Shown here piece after piece: positions 19,686 through 27,936 of a DNA stretch of 64,000 nt. This DNA is from DAIDKA01 sp963726995 (GTDB lineage Bacteria > Pseudomonadota > Gammaproteobacteria > Steroidobacterales > Steroidobacteraceae), in the NCBI GenBank assembly GCA_963726995.1, contig CAVSEP010000006.1, forward strand, positions 1,550,001-1,614,000, given 5' to 3'. Under the pieces are notes generated by a model. It was not told the DNA's origin. It saw nothing but the letters and a program-made list of their open reading frames with translations, and searched no databases. The number at the start of each line of letters is the position of its first letter. Position 1 is the stretch's first letter. The position numbers and the translations under genes were made by a program.

Positions 19686-21791
19686 CTAGGCCGCTTCGCG
19701 ATGCGAGGCGCTGCGGATTAGATCGGGCACGTCCAGGATCAGGGCGACCGATCCGTCGCCCAGAATCGTCGCGGCCGAGATGCCCGAGACGCGGCCGTAG
19801 TGGGTCTCCAGCGACTTGATTACCACCTGCTGCTGGCCGAGCAGATCGTCAACGAACAGACCGACGCGGCGCCCGGCGCCCTCGACCACCACGACCAGCC
19901 CGTCGTGCAGCGCGCGGGCGCGGGGGTTGAGTCCGAAGACCTGGTACAGCCGGATGATGGGCAGGTACTCGTCACGGAAGCCGAAGACCTCACGTCCCTC
20001 GGCGATGGTGCTCACCTGGCCGGGATTCAGGCGCAGGGACTCAATGGTGGACATCATCGGCAGGATGTAGGTCTGATCGCCCACCCCCACCGACAGGCCA
20101 TCGACGATCGCCAGCGTCAGGGGCAGGGTGATCAGGAACTGCGAGCCCTTGCCGCGCTCGCTTTGCACCTCGATCTTGCCGCCCAGGTCCGTAACGTTGC
20201 GACGGACCACGTCCATGCCCACGCCGCGGCCCGAGATGTCGGTGGTGACTTCCGCGGTACTGAATCCCGGCAGGAAGATCAACTGCTGGATCTCCGTCTG
20301 AGTGAGCTTGTCGCTCGCCCCGACCAGTCCGGCGGCGCGCGCCTTGGCGATGATCCGATCACAGTCGAGCCCGCCGCCGTCATCGGAGACCTCGATGGCG
20401 ATATTGCCGCCGCGGTGGCCGGCGTGCAGCGCCAGGGTGCCGATGGGGTTCTTGCCGGCAGCCACGCGTGCCTTGGAGTTCTCGATGCCATGGTCGATGC
20501 AGTTGCGCACCAGATGCACCAGCGGATCGCCGATCTTCTCCAGTACCGTCTTGTCCAGTTCGGTGGTCTCACCGACGATCTTCAGTTCGACCTGCTTGTC
20601 CAGTCGCTGCGCCAGATCGCGCACCATGCGCGGCAAGCGGCTGAAGACCACGCTGATCGGCAGCATGCGCACCTGCATGACGCCTTCCTGCAGCTGCCGC
20701 ATATTGCGCTCCAGCTGCTGCATCCCGGAGCGCAGTGCTTCGGCGGCCGGGCCTGAGATGCCGTGGCTGATCTGGCTCAGCATGGCGTGGGTGATGACCA
20801 GCTCGCCCACGATGTTGATCAGCTCGTCGAGCTTCTCCACGCCCACCCGGATGGAGCCGGATTCCGCGGCCTGCGGGGCGGGTGCGACCGGCAGCAACTC
20901 GGCCATCGGCGCTGCCGGGGCTGCCACCGGTTGCACGGCCTGAGTCGGCGGGGCAGTCGTCGCAGGAGCGGGCGCTGCGGCGGCGGCCGTTTCAATGCGG
21001 TCCGCCGCTGCCGGTTCGGCGGCCGCGGACGTTGCGCCATCGCGGGTGGTCACCAGCAATTCGCAGTCCGCGTTCACCCATTCGAAGATCTCGCGTATCG
21101 CCGCCTCCGGCGCATCGCTGAGTAGCGCCAGCGACCAGCTGAGGTAGCAGCGACGCGCGTCCAGGTCCTGGCAGGCAGGCAGCGCATCGAGGTGGGCGGT
21201 CACGGCGAGGGAGCCCAGCACGCCCAATTCGCGGAATATGCGCACCGGGTCGGTGCCGCGTTCGAAGAAATGCGGACCCGGGCGCAGTTCGATGAGCCAT
21301 TCGACGCTGGGTCGCGCACTACCGGCGCCGCCGCCCGGCGCCGCATCGGCGGCCGCGGCGGCTGGGCTGGCCGCGGGCGAGGCGGTGGCGAGCTCGCTGT
21401 CGCGCCGCACGATGGCCAGTTCGATCTCCAACTGCAGATCGGCCACGCTCTGCATCTCGATGGGCTGCTTGGCCTTTGCCGACCGCAGCATGGCGCGCAG
21501 GATGTCCACGGACTTCAGCAGCAGGTCGCAGATCCGCTGCGTCACCGTGATGCGCTTGCCGCGCAGTTCGTCCAGCAGCGTCTCCAGGCTGTGGGTGAAG
21601 GAGGCGATTTCACCGAAGCCGAAGGTGGCGCCGCCGCCCTTGATTGAATGCGCAACGCGAAAGATGGTGTTGATGGATTCCGGGTCCGGGTTGCCCGAGT
21701 CCAGCTTCAGCAGCGTCGCCTCCATGGAGTCGACCGCCTCGAAGCTCTCGTCGAAGAATGCGTCGTGAAACTGGGTGAGGTCGATGGTCAT
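19686..21791 (-). CDS. cheA: Chemotaxis histidine kinase CheA
   Basis: CheA phosphorylates CheY and CheB in response to receptors. The 701-residue protein has an Hpt domain with the phospho-His48 in RVAHSIKGGGATFGF, a central domain that begins near EWLIELRPGPHFF, an Ala/Pro-rich linker, the dimer helices, and a kinase domain with N box HLVRNCIDHGIE, G1 DDGGG and G2 GRGVGMDVV. A CheW-like domain ends the protein. It starts four bases after a STAS-domain gene and heads the cheA-cheW-MCP set. Confidence 0.96.
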   Translation of the reverse strand: MTIDLTQFHDAFFDESFEAVDSMEATLLKLDSGNPDPESINTIFRVAHSIKGGGATFGFGEIASFTHSLETLLDELRGKRITVTQRICDLLLKSVDILRAMLRSAKAKQPIEMQSVADLQLEIELAIVRRDSELATASPAASPAAAAADAAPGGGAGSARPSVEWLIELRPGPHFFERGTDPVRIFRELGVLGSLAVTAHLDALPACQDLDARRCYLSWSLALLSDAPEAAIREIFEWVNADCELLVTTRDGATSAAAEPAAADRIETAAAAAPAPATTAPPTQAVQPVAAPAAPMAELLPVAPAPQAAESGSIRVGVEKLDELINIVGELVITHAMLSQISHGISGPAAEALRSGMQQLERNMRQLQEGVMQVRMLPISVVFSRLPRMVRDLAQRLDKQVELKIVGETTELDKTVLEKIGDPLVHLVRNCIDHGIENSKARVAAGKNPIGTLALHAGHRGGNIAIEVSDDGGGLDCDRIIAKARAAGLVGASDKLTQTEIQQLIFLPGFSTAEVTTDISGRGVGMDVVRRNVTDLGGKIEVQSERGKGSQFLITLPLTLAIVDGLSVGVGDQTYILPMMSTIESLRLNPGQVSTIAEGREVFGFRDEYLPIIRLYQVFGLNPRARALHDGLVVVVEGAGRRVGLFVDDLLGQQQVVIKSLETHYGRVSGISAATILGDGSVALILDVPDLIRSASHREAA

Positions 21792-21795
21792 GGCG

Positions 21796-22128
21796 CTATA
21801 CCCTGCTGGCGAGGGTGGCGGTCAGGCCCAGCAATTCGGCGGCCTCGTCCCAGGCAGGACGGTTGCCGCAGGTCAGCACATTGGTGCCGCGGGCGGCCTG
21901 ATCGCGCACGAAGGCCGCGACCAGTTGCAGCGTGGCGGTGTCGAAGCGTTCCAGCTCCCGCAGGTCAAGTGTGATGTTGGTCACATCGGCGCGGATGCCG
22001 CACAGCTGCTCGCGCAGGGCATGGATCTTGCGCAACGAGCAGTCCGCGGGCAGGGCAATGACTTCTGACCGGGGCTGCGGTGCAGGAGCCTTGCTGGTGC
22101 GGCGCGCCGTTTTTCGGGCTGGTTTCAT
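21796..22128 (-). CDS. STAS domain protein upstream of cheA
   Basis: The 110-residue protein has a basic N-terminus and a STAS-like domain: PADCSLRKIHALREQLCGI, then DVTNITLDLRELERFDTATL, QLVAAFVRDQAARGTNVLTC and DEAAELLGLTATL. STAS domains bind nucleotides or partner-switch kinases. The usual phosphorylatable Ser/Thr position is occupied within RFDTATLQL. It is the first gene after the sigma-28 promoter at 22174-22200 and lies four bases before cheA. Its role with CheA is inferred from position only. Confidence 0.82.
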   Translation of the reverse strand: MKPARKTARRTSKAPAPQPRSEVIALPADCSLRKIHALREQLCGIRADVTNITLDLRELERFDTATLQLVAAFVRDQAARGTNVLTCGNRPAWDEAAELLGLTATLASRV

Positions 22129-22173
22129 GCAGGATCCATAAGGCCACCGTCCGTGGCGCTTTTTGACATCCTG

Positions 22174-22200
22174 ATATCGGCTGCGACCCTGCCGGCTTTA
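22174..22200 (-). promoter_or_regulatory. Sigma-28 (FliA) promoter for the STAS-cheA block
   Basis: On the minus strand this reads TAAA, exactly 15 bases, then GCCGATAT, seven of eight matches in the -10 element. The transcript would begin near 22168 with a leader of about 40 bases before the STAS gene at 22128. It makes the chemotaxis block a late, FliA-dependent unit. Confidence 0.78.
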
Positions 22201-22219
22201 GGCAATAACCCTATGATCC

Positions 22220-22690
22220 TCAGGCGGCCGAGCGGACACCGGGATCGGCCGAATGCAGGCGCAGGACCAGATCCGCTTCCTGTTGGGTCACCCCACAGGT
22301 GGACATCAATTCCTGGCGGGTGGCACCACTTCGGGCCATGCGAATCGCGACGTTGTAGCTTGTGGTGCCGTTGCCCTGCGTGGTACGCGAATGCTCATCC
22401 AGCCGGGCGGCGAGGGCGGCCACGCGCTCGTCGGTGGCGCTCACCGCGCTGCCGAGCTGCTCGATCTGTTCGGCAAGCCAGGCGGCGCTGCCGAGAATGT
22501 CGCGGGACTGGGCGGTGACGGCCTGTTTGACCCGGGCCGCAAAGAACGCCGCAATGAGTATTCCAGCTACCACGATCGCGGCGCCCGTCAGGGGCACCAG
22601 CAGGTAGTCCGGTGGCGGCACGAAGACATAGCCCATGAACGCGAAGCTGGGCTGCGCGGCGATGGCCGGGTGTAGGGCGCTTTGAATCAT
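22220..22690 (-). CDS. DUF2802 protein with one membrane segment
   Basis: I start this at 22690 (MIQSALHPAIA), with AGGAGA six bases upstream; a longer frame to 22783 would cross a promoter-like site. One membrane helix (PLTGAAIVVAGILIAAFFAA) is followed by a coiled region (LAEQIEQLGSAVSATDERVA) and the C-terminal DUF2802 signature ATRQELMSTCGVTQQEADLV. The same domain is found at the end of the motC-motD-fleN-type gene groups of pseudomonads. The function is not known. It follows motD. Confidence 0.82.
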   Translation of the reverse strand: MIQSALHPAIAAQPSFAFMGYVFVPPPDYLLVPLTGAAIVVAGILIAAFFAARVKQAVTAQSRDILGSAAWLAEQIEQLGSAVSATDERVAALAARLDEHSRTTQGNGTTSYNVAIRMARSGATRQELMSTCGVTQQEADLVLRLHSADPGVRSAA

Positions 22691-22766
22691 TGCAATTCTC
22701 CTGTGACGCAGTTCACACGCGGCTCGTGTCGGATTTCCGGCGAGCTGCGGATCTGCGGATGGAAGT

Positions 22767-22782
22767 TGCAGGAAGCGTGCCA
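22767..22782 (-). promoter_or_regulatory. Sigma-54-like site before the DUF2802 gene
   Basis: On the minus strand the site reads TGGCACG-CTTC-CTGCA. All of the -24 element matches and the -12 element differs only in its first T. The GG/GC spacing is correct. A transcript would start near 22756, about 65 bases before the DUF2802 ATG at 22690. It sits just beyond the motD stop, so it could be an internal promoter in the long fliL operon. Confidence 0.45.
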
Positions 22783-22795
22783 CGCACGCGCGGCG

Positions 22796-23698
22796 CTAGC
22801 CGGGTTGCGGAATCGGCGCGGCCGCCGCCGGGGCGGCCGATTCCGCCGCCGCTGGCGCGGGCGCGGCCGCCGGTGCGGCACCGGGGTCAGGGTTGCCAGG
22901 AGGCAGGATGGCGATCAGCACGCGGCGATTGGCATTGCGACCCGTCAAGGTGGCATTGGACTGCACCGGGCTGTATTGCGCCCGGCCGATCACCGACAGG
23001 CGCGCAGGATTGATGCCGCTATTGGCGATGAGATGCACGACACTGGCGGCGCGCGCCGAGGATAGCTCCCAATTCGACGGAAACGCGGCGGTGTCGATGG
23101 GCTGGCTGTCGGTGTGGCCCTCGACCCGTATCGGATTCGGCAGCGAGGCCAGGCTCTGCGACAGTTTGCGGATCACGCCCACGGCGGTGGGCGAGAGGGT
23201 TGCGCTGCCGCTGGGAAAGAGGATGTCCGTGCGGATCTCCACCTCCACGGTGGTGCCATTGCGGCGCACGATCACCAGGTTCGACTTGATCAGATCCGAC
23301 ATCGCCGTACTGATGCCGTTGGCCACGTTGTCAAGCGCCAGGGATTCGGCCTGCGAGCGCGCGACCTCCTCGGCCTGTTTGCGCGTAACGGTCGCCGTGT
23401 CGGCAAAGATCTGGTGCGAATCGGCGGCCTCCGTCTTGGCAGCCTGAGAAGTTTCGGGGTGCGCGACCGCGATGCTGCCCGGAGCTGATCCGGGTGCGGG
23501 GCCGGGCGGCTTCTGCCCGTTGAACTCGGTGAACAGCGTGCTCGAGAGGGCGCGGTACTTGCCCTCGTTCACCGATGAGACCGCGTACAGCACCACGAAG
23601 AATGCGAACAGCAGCGTGACCAGGTCGGCATAGGGAATCGCCCAGGCCGCGTGTCGGGGCTCCTCCTCAACTGCTCGGCGACGCTTGCGTGCCATCAC
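22796..23698 (-). CDS. motD: Flagellar stator protein MotD (MotB family)
   Basis: MotD is the peptidoglycan-anchored stator subunit that pairs with MotC. The 300-residue protein has a basic N-terminus, one membrane helix with the proton-carrying Asp in WAIPYADLVTLLFAFFVVL, and an OmpA-like domain with ILFPSGSATL, IRVEGHTDSQPI and WELSSARAASVV. An Ala/Pro-rich tail of about 40 residues ends the protein. It follows motC by two bases. An alternative start is the second Met. Confidence 0.92.
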   Translation of the reverse strand: MMARKRRRAVEEEPRHAAWAIPYADLVTLLFAFFVVLYAVSSVNEGKYRALSSTLFTEFNGQKPPGPAPGSAPGSIAVAHPETSQAAKTEAADSHQIFADTATVTRKQAEEVARSQAESLALDNVANGISTAMSDLIKSNLVIVRRNGTTVEVEIRTDILFPSGSATLSPTAVGVIRKLSQSLASLPNPIRVEGHTDSQPIDTAAFPSNWELSSARAASVVHLIANSGINPARLSVIGRAQYSPVQSNATLTGRNANRRVLIAILPPGNPDPGAAPAAAPAPAAAESAAPAAAAPIPQPG

Positions 23699-23700
23699 GG

Positions 23701-24447
23701 TTACGCCTGCTGCAGGAAGCCGCGCAGCTTGGTTTCGATGATGCGGGGGTTCTCACCCTGGGCGATGCACAGCATGCCCTCGATGATCATCTCCCGGACC
23801 TGGGACTGGGCGTGAATGGTCACTTTGAGCTTGGCGGCAATCGGCAGGAAAAACAGGTTCGCAAGGCCGATGCCGTACACCGTGGCGGTGAAGGCCGCGG
23901 CGATGCCGTGGCCGAGCCGGGAGGGGTCGGCGAGATTCTGCAGCACCGACATCAGGCCGAGCACGGCGCCGATGATGCCGAGCGTCGGCGCATAGATGCC
24001 CATGCCCTCGAACACCCGGGCGCCCAGGGTATCGGTGTGTTCGCGGGTGCTCAGCTCGACTTCCATGGCGCCGCGTATCGCGTCCGGCTCATTGCCGTCC
24101 ACGACCAGCTGCAGCGCCTTGCGCACGAACGGATCGCGCTCGCGGCGCATCGCCGGCTCCAGCGCCAGCAGTCCCTGGCGGCGCACCGTATTGCTCCAGT
24201 CGAGCATCTTCTTCAGCAGTATTTCCGGCTGCAGCGCCGGCGGGCGCATGACCCACGGCAGTATCTTCAGTGCATGCCGCATGACCGGCATCGGCGTCTG
24301 CACGCAGATCGCGCCGACCGTGCCCAGCACGACGACCGTGAAGCCCGCCGTCGAGACCAGCGCCATCAGGCCGGCGCCCTTCAGCAAGGCTCCGGCCAGG
24401 ATCGCACCCAGCGCCAGCAGCAGGCCGATGATGCTCAGAATGTCCGT
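23701..24447 (-). CDS. motC: Flagellar stator protein MotC (MotA family), possible ACG start
   Basis: MotC is the MotA-type stator channel subunit. Membrane helices are visible (LVSTAGFTVVVLGTVGAICV; GIYAPTLGIIGAVLGLMSV; AAFTATVYGIGLANLFFLPI). The frame has no ATG, GTG or TTG where the family starts; the first TTG, at 24387, would delete the first helix DILSIIGLLLALGAILAG. An ACG at 24445-24447 stands exactly where the M of the usual M-D-x-L-S start belongs, with GGGGTGG just upstream. I use it, giving 248 residues. It is either a rare start codon or a base error. Confidence 0.85.
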   Translation of the reverse strand, partial: TDILSIIGLLLALGAILAGALLKGAGLMALVSTAGFTVVVLGTVGAICVQTPMPVMRHALKILPWVMRPPALQPEILLKKMLDWSNTVRRQGLLALEPAMRRERDPFVRKALQLVVDGNEPDAIRGAMEVELSTREHTDTLGARVFEGMGIYAPTLGIIGAVLGLMSVLQNLADPSRLGHGIAAAFTATVYGIGLANLFFLPIAAKLKVTIHAQSQVREMIIEGMLCIAQGENPRIIETKLRGFLQQA

Positions 24448-24468
24448 AAACCACCCCGGAATGGCTGC

Positions 24469-24870
24469 TTAGTGGGCGGCTGCATCGGCCGCCATCGTGC
24501 TGAGAATCATGGTCAGCTTCTTCTTCAGGACATCGGCGGTGAAGGGCTTGATCACATAGCCGTTCACGCCCGCCTGGGCGGCAGCGACGATCTGGTCACG
24601 GCTGGCCTCGGCGGTCAGCATCAGCACCGGCAACTTCGCCAGTTTCTCGGTGGCGCGCACCGCCTTGAGCAGATCAAGTCCCGGCATGCCCGGCATGTTC
24701 CAGTCCGTGATCAGGAAATCGAAATCGCCGTCGCGCAGCAGCGGGAATGCCGTACTGCCGTCATCGGCCTCCGTGACGTTGCTGTAGCCAAGATCGTTGA
24801 GCACGCTCTTGACGATACGGCGCATGGTCGAGAAATCATCGACCACCAGGAATTTCATGTCGGGTTTCAC
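24469..24870 (-). CDS. cheY: Chemotaxis response regulator CheY
   Basis: This receiver carries the flagellar signal to FliM. I start at the GTG at 24870, which has GGGAGGA seven bases upstream; the ATG at 24858 is the alternative. The sequence VVDDFSTMRRIVKSVLNDLG, phospho-acceptor Asp in FLITDWNMPGMPG, MLTAEASRDQI and YVIKPF matches flagellar CheY closely. It follows fliA, as in pseudomonads, but no cheZ follows it; motC does. Confidence 0.94.
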   Translation of the reverse strand: MKPDMKFLVVDDFSTMRRIVKSVLNDLGYSNVTEADDGSTAFPLLRDGDFDFLITDWNMPGMPGLDLLKAVRATEKLAKLPVLMLTAEASRDQIVAAAQAGVNGYVIKPFTADVLKKKLTMILSTMAADAAAH

Positions 24871-24886
24871 CGCAACATCCTCCCGC

Positions 24887-25621
24887 CTACGGCGAAGCCG
24901 GCTCCTGCGAGTCCTTCCAGGCGGCGAGCCGCGCACGCAGGCGCACCAGCGCCTGGCCGTGCAGCTGACACACCCGCGACTCCGTCACCTTCAGCACCGC
25001 GCCGATCTCCTTGAGATTCAGTTCATCCGAGTAATACAACGACATCACCAGACGCTCGCGCTCCGGCAGGCCATCGATGGCCTGGATCAGGGCGCCCCGA
25101 AAGCCCTCGTCCGCGGTTTCGCGGAACGGGTCGACGGTCTCGGCAGCGGCGGCACTGGCGATGGTCAGATCATCCAGGCTCGTCAGGCGGCAGCTGGCGG
25201 CATCCTGCACGATGGCGTAGTAGTCATCGAGCGAGCAGCCCATGCGGGCAGCGACTTCCGCATCCTTGGCGTCGCGGCCGGTCTCGTGTTCGATGTCGCG
25301 TACCGCGGCCGCCGCGGCCCGCGCCTTGCGGTGCACGGAACGTGGCGCCCAGTCGAGCTTGCGCAGGGCGTCGATCATCGCGCCCCGGATCCTGATGCCC
25401 GCGAAGGTCTCGAAGCTGGCGCCGCGGTTCTCCGTGTAGTTCGCAGCCGCCTCCAGCAGCCCCAGCATCCCGGCCTGGATCAGGTCATTGACCTCCACCG
25501 AAGGCGGCAGGCGGCCGGCAAGATGGTAGGCGATGCGCTTGACCAGTTCCGCGTGGCGCGTCACCAGCTGATCCGCATCAGCCGTCCCGCGTTGCTGGGT
25601 ATAGGCGCCCACAGCGCTCAT
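24887..25621 (-). CDS. fliA: Flagellar sigma factor FliA (sigma-28)
   Basis: FliA directs RNA polymerase to late flagellar and chemotaxis genes. The start MSAVGAYTQQ at 25621 overlaps the fleN stop by four bases and gives 244 residues. Region 2 is seen in VEVNDLIQAGMLGLLEAAAN and FETFAGIRIRGAMIDALRKL, and region 4 in LPERERLVMSLYYSDELNLK with the helix VTESRVCQLHGQAL. Sites matching its consensus are present at three other places in this window. Confidence 0.97.
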   Translation of the reverse strand: MSAVGAYTQQRGTADADQLVTRHAELVKRIAYHLAGRLPPSVEVNDLIQAGMLGLLEAAANYTENRGASFETFAGIRIRGAMIDALRKLDWAPRSVHRKARAAAAAVRDIEHETGRDAKDAEVAARMGCSLDDYYAIVQDAASCRLTSLDDLTIASAAAAETVDPFRETADEGFRGALIQAIDGLPERERLVMSLYYSDELNLKEIGAVLKVTESRVCQLHGQALVRLRARLAAWKDSQEPASP

Positions 25622-26514
25622 TGAACCGCCTCTAGCCTTACAGGTCGAGGCTGCACCAGCCGTTCGACGAAGAATTCCAGGTTGCCGCGCGGGCTGTCCG
25701 GTATCGGCCAAGCTGTGGCTTTGGCGGCCAGCTTGCGGAAGGCCTGCGCGGAGGCGCTCGCCGGGTAGGCGTCGCTGACGGTGCGCTGGGCGCGCGTGGC
25801 GCGGCGCAGGTATTCATCCTCGGGAATCTCACCGACAAAATCCAGCACCACCTCCAGGAAGCGCGTGGTGACGCGTTCGAAGCGACGAAACAGCTCCTGG
25901 CCCGTTCCGGGGGAGCGAATCATGTTGGTCAGCACGCGGAAGCGGCTGACGCCGTGATGTCGACTCAATACCTTCACCAGCGCATAAGCATCGGTCAGGG
26001 ACGCCGGCTCGTCGCAGATGGTGATCACCACCTGCTGCGCGGCTTGTGAGAACTGGGTCACACCGTGGCCCAGTCCCGCCGCCGTGTCGACGATCATCAC
26101 GTCCACCTGCGTGGCCAGCGCGCTGAAGGCCTGCACCAGGCCCAGATGGGCGCCGACATCCATAGTGGCGAGATTCGCAGCTCCCGAGGCGGCGGGCACC
26201 ACCTGGAAGCCCTGCGGAGCAGTAACCAGGATCTCATCCAGGGTGCGTTCTCCGTTGAGAACATGCGCCAGGGTGTAGCGCGGCGAGAGGCCGAGGAATA
26301 CGTCCACGTTGGCGAGGCCCAGGTCCCCATCCAGCAGCACCACGCGCTTGTTGGCGGCAGTCAATGCCGCGGCCAGATTGACCGCGACGCTGGTCTTGCC
26401 GACGCCGCCCTTGCCGCCGGTGACCGCGATCACCTGCACGGGACGCGCGAGACTTTCCAGCTTGCAGCGATCCACAAGGTTCCCGTTACGCGAGCGCATG
26501 TGCAACGTCTCCAA
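25618..26514 (-). CDS. fleN: Flagellar number regulator FleN (FlhG), MinD-like ATPase
   Basis: FleN limits flagellar number; in pseudomonads it acts on FleQ and FlhF. The 298-residue protein has a deviant Walker A in VTGGKGGVGKTSVAVNLA (residues 31-48), LLDGDLGLANVDVFLG and the switch IVDTAAGLGHGV. It overlaps the end of flhF; the Met at 26499 is a possible shorter start. The order flhA-flhF-fleN-fliA is the polar flagellate arrangement. Confidence 0.95.
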   Translation of the reverse strand: METLHMRSRNGNLVDRCKLESLARPVQVIAVTGGKGGVGKTSVAVNLAAALTAANKRVVLLDGDLGLANVDVFLGLSPRYTLAHVLNGERTLDEILVTAPQGFQVVPAASGAANLATMDVGAHLGLVQAFSALATQVDVMIVDTAAGLGHGVTQFSQAAQQVVITICDEPASLTDAYALVKVLSRHHGVSRFRVLTNMIRSPGTGQELFRRFERVTTRFLEVVLDFVGEIPEDEYLRRATRAQRTVSDAYPASASAQAFRKLAAKATAWPIPDSPRGNLEFFVERLVQPRPVRLEAVQ

Positions 26515-27904
26515 AGCGGCGCTTCAACAAATCCTCATCCGCGGCGGCGCCGCTGGTCTGCGCCAGCTGTATGGCGGTCGCGACCAGTTCGTCGGTGCGC
26601 GCGGGGCGCAGATCCTCCGGAACCCGCTGACCGTCACTGACATACGCGATGGGCAGGCGCGCGCGCGCCAGCACCGACAGCATGCCACCCAGGCTCACGG
26701 CCTCATCGACCTTGGTCAGCACGCAGCTGGTGGGCTGGGCCGGCGCAAAGCGGCGCACGACCTCGTCCAGTGCGCCCGCCTGGGTGCTGGCCGCCAGCAC
26801 CAGCGTGCTTTGCAGTTCGCCGCCGGCCCTGGACAGCTGCAGCAGCCGCTGCGCCAGATTGGCATCGCGCTGGCCGGCTCCGGGTGTGTCCACCAGCACC
26901 ATGCGGAAGCGGTCGAGGCGTGCCAGCACGCCGGGAAGCTGTTCCAGTCCGTCGAGTGCGAACACCGGCACTCCCAGCAATTGTCCCAGTGAGCGCACCT
27001 GGTCCTGGGCGCCGATGCGCACCGAGTCGCCGGCGACCAGGGCCAGATCCCGTGAACCGTGGCGCAGGGCCCAGCGCACGGCGAGCTTTGCCAAAGCCGT
27101 TGTCTTGCCGACCCCGGTAGGACCCACCAGCGCGATCCGGGCGCCGTTCTCGAGCCATTCATCGCCGGTGACGACCAGGCGCTGGCTCAAGGATGCGCCC
27201 AGATGGCGGCGCGCCACATTGGGCTCGCACTTCAGGGGCAGGCCGGAGACGATCTCGGCCGCCAGTGCCTGTTCGATGCCGATTTCAGTCAGCTCACGCA
27301 GCATTTCAGTGTGCAGCGGAGCCCGTCGCGACAGATCCTTCCAGGCCAGCTGCGCCAGCTGGGTCTCCAGGATGCGGCGCAGTGACTTCAGCTCCGAGGT
27401 CATCCCGTCGTTGGCGGGCTCGAGCGTCGGAACCGCAAAGCTGCCCGCGGGTGAATTGGTGACCAGCGGGGCGAGCCACGCGGCGGCCACCGCGCTCGAA
27501 ATGGAACTTGAGATCGTGGTATCGCCGAGGTCGGGCTCGGGCGTCGGAACTTCAGGCTCGAACATCGGCGCCATCGGCAGCGGCTCCGGAGCCACGGCGA
27601 GAGCCGGCGCCGGCGGTACGATTGAAGGCAGTGGCAGTGGCAGCGGTGCAGGCTGGGGCAGCGGCAGCACCGGCGGCGGTGGTGCCGGCGGCAGTGCCTG
27701 CTTGGCCGGAACGAAACTGTCGGACAGAGTGGGTCGGGCGGTGGAGTCCTGCACATTGTCCGCGTCGAAATCCATGGCGGCGGTGATCTCCACCCCATTG
27801 GCAGTGCGTCGGGTGGCCAGAATTACCGCATCGGCACCCAGGCTGTCGCGGACGGCACGCAGCGCGTGCCGGATATCCGGTCCAGTGTGGCGTGTGATCT
27901 TCAT
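26486..27904 (-). CDS. flhF: Flagellar placement GTPase FlhF
   Basis: FlhF is an SRP-type GTPase that marks the cell pole for flagellum assembly. The 472-residue protein begins MKITRHTGPDIRHALRAVRD, followed by a Pro-rich linker (about residues 70-125), helical N domain and the G domain with GPTGVGKTT (261-269), VLVDTPGAGQRD and LTKVDEAVSLG. The DTPGAG G3 motif is normal for FlhF. It overlaps fleN by 29 bases. Confidence 0.95.
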   Translation of the reverse strand: MKITRHTGPDIRHALRAVRDSLGADAVILATRRTANGVEITAAMDFDADNVQDSTARPTLSDSFVPAKQALPPAPPPPVLPLPQPAPLPLPLPSIVPPAPALAVAPEPLPMAPMFEPEVPTPEPDLGDTTISSSISSAVAAAWLAPLVTNSPAGSFAVPTLEPANDGMTSELKSLRRILETQLAQLAWKDLSRRAPLHTEMLRELTEIGIEQALAAEIVSGLPLKCEPNVARRHLGASLSQRLVVTGDEWLENGARIALVGPTGVGKTTALAKLAVRWALRHGSRDLALVAGDSVRIGAQDQVRSLGQLLGVPVFALDGLEQLPGVLARLDRFRMVLVDTPGAGQRDANLAQRLLQLSRAGGELQSTLVLAASTQAGALDEVVRRFAPAQPTSCVLTKVDEAVSLGGMLSVLARARLPIAYVSDGQRVPEDLRPARTDELVATAIQLAQTSGAAADEDLLKRRFGDVAHALA

Positions 27905-27936
27905 CTAATGTTCTCCAACTGCCTCGTGCTTGGCTT

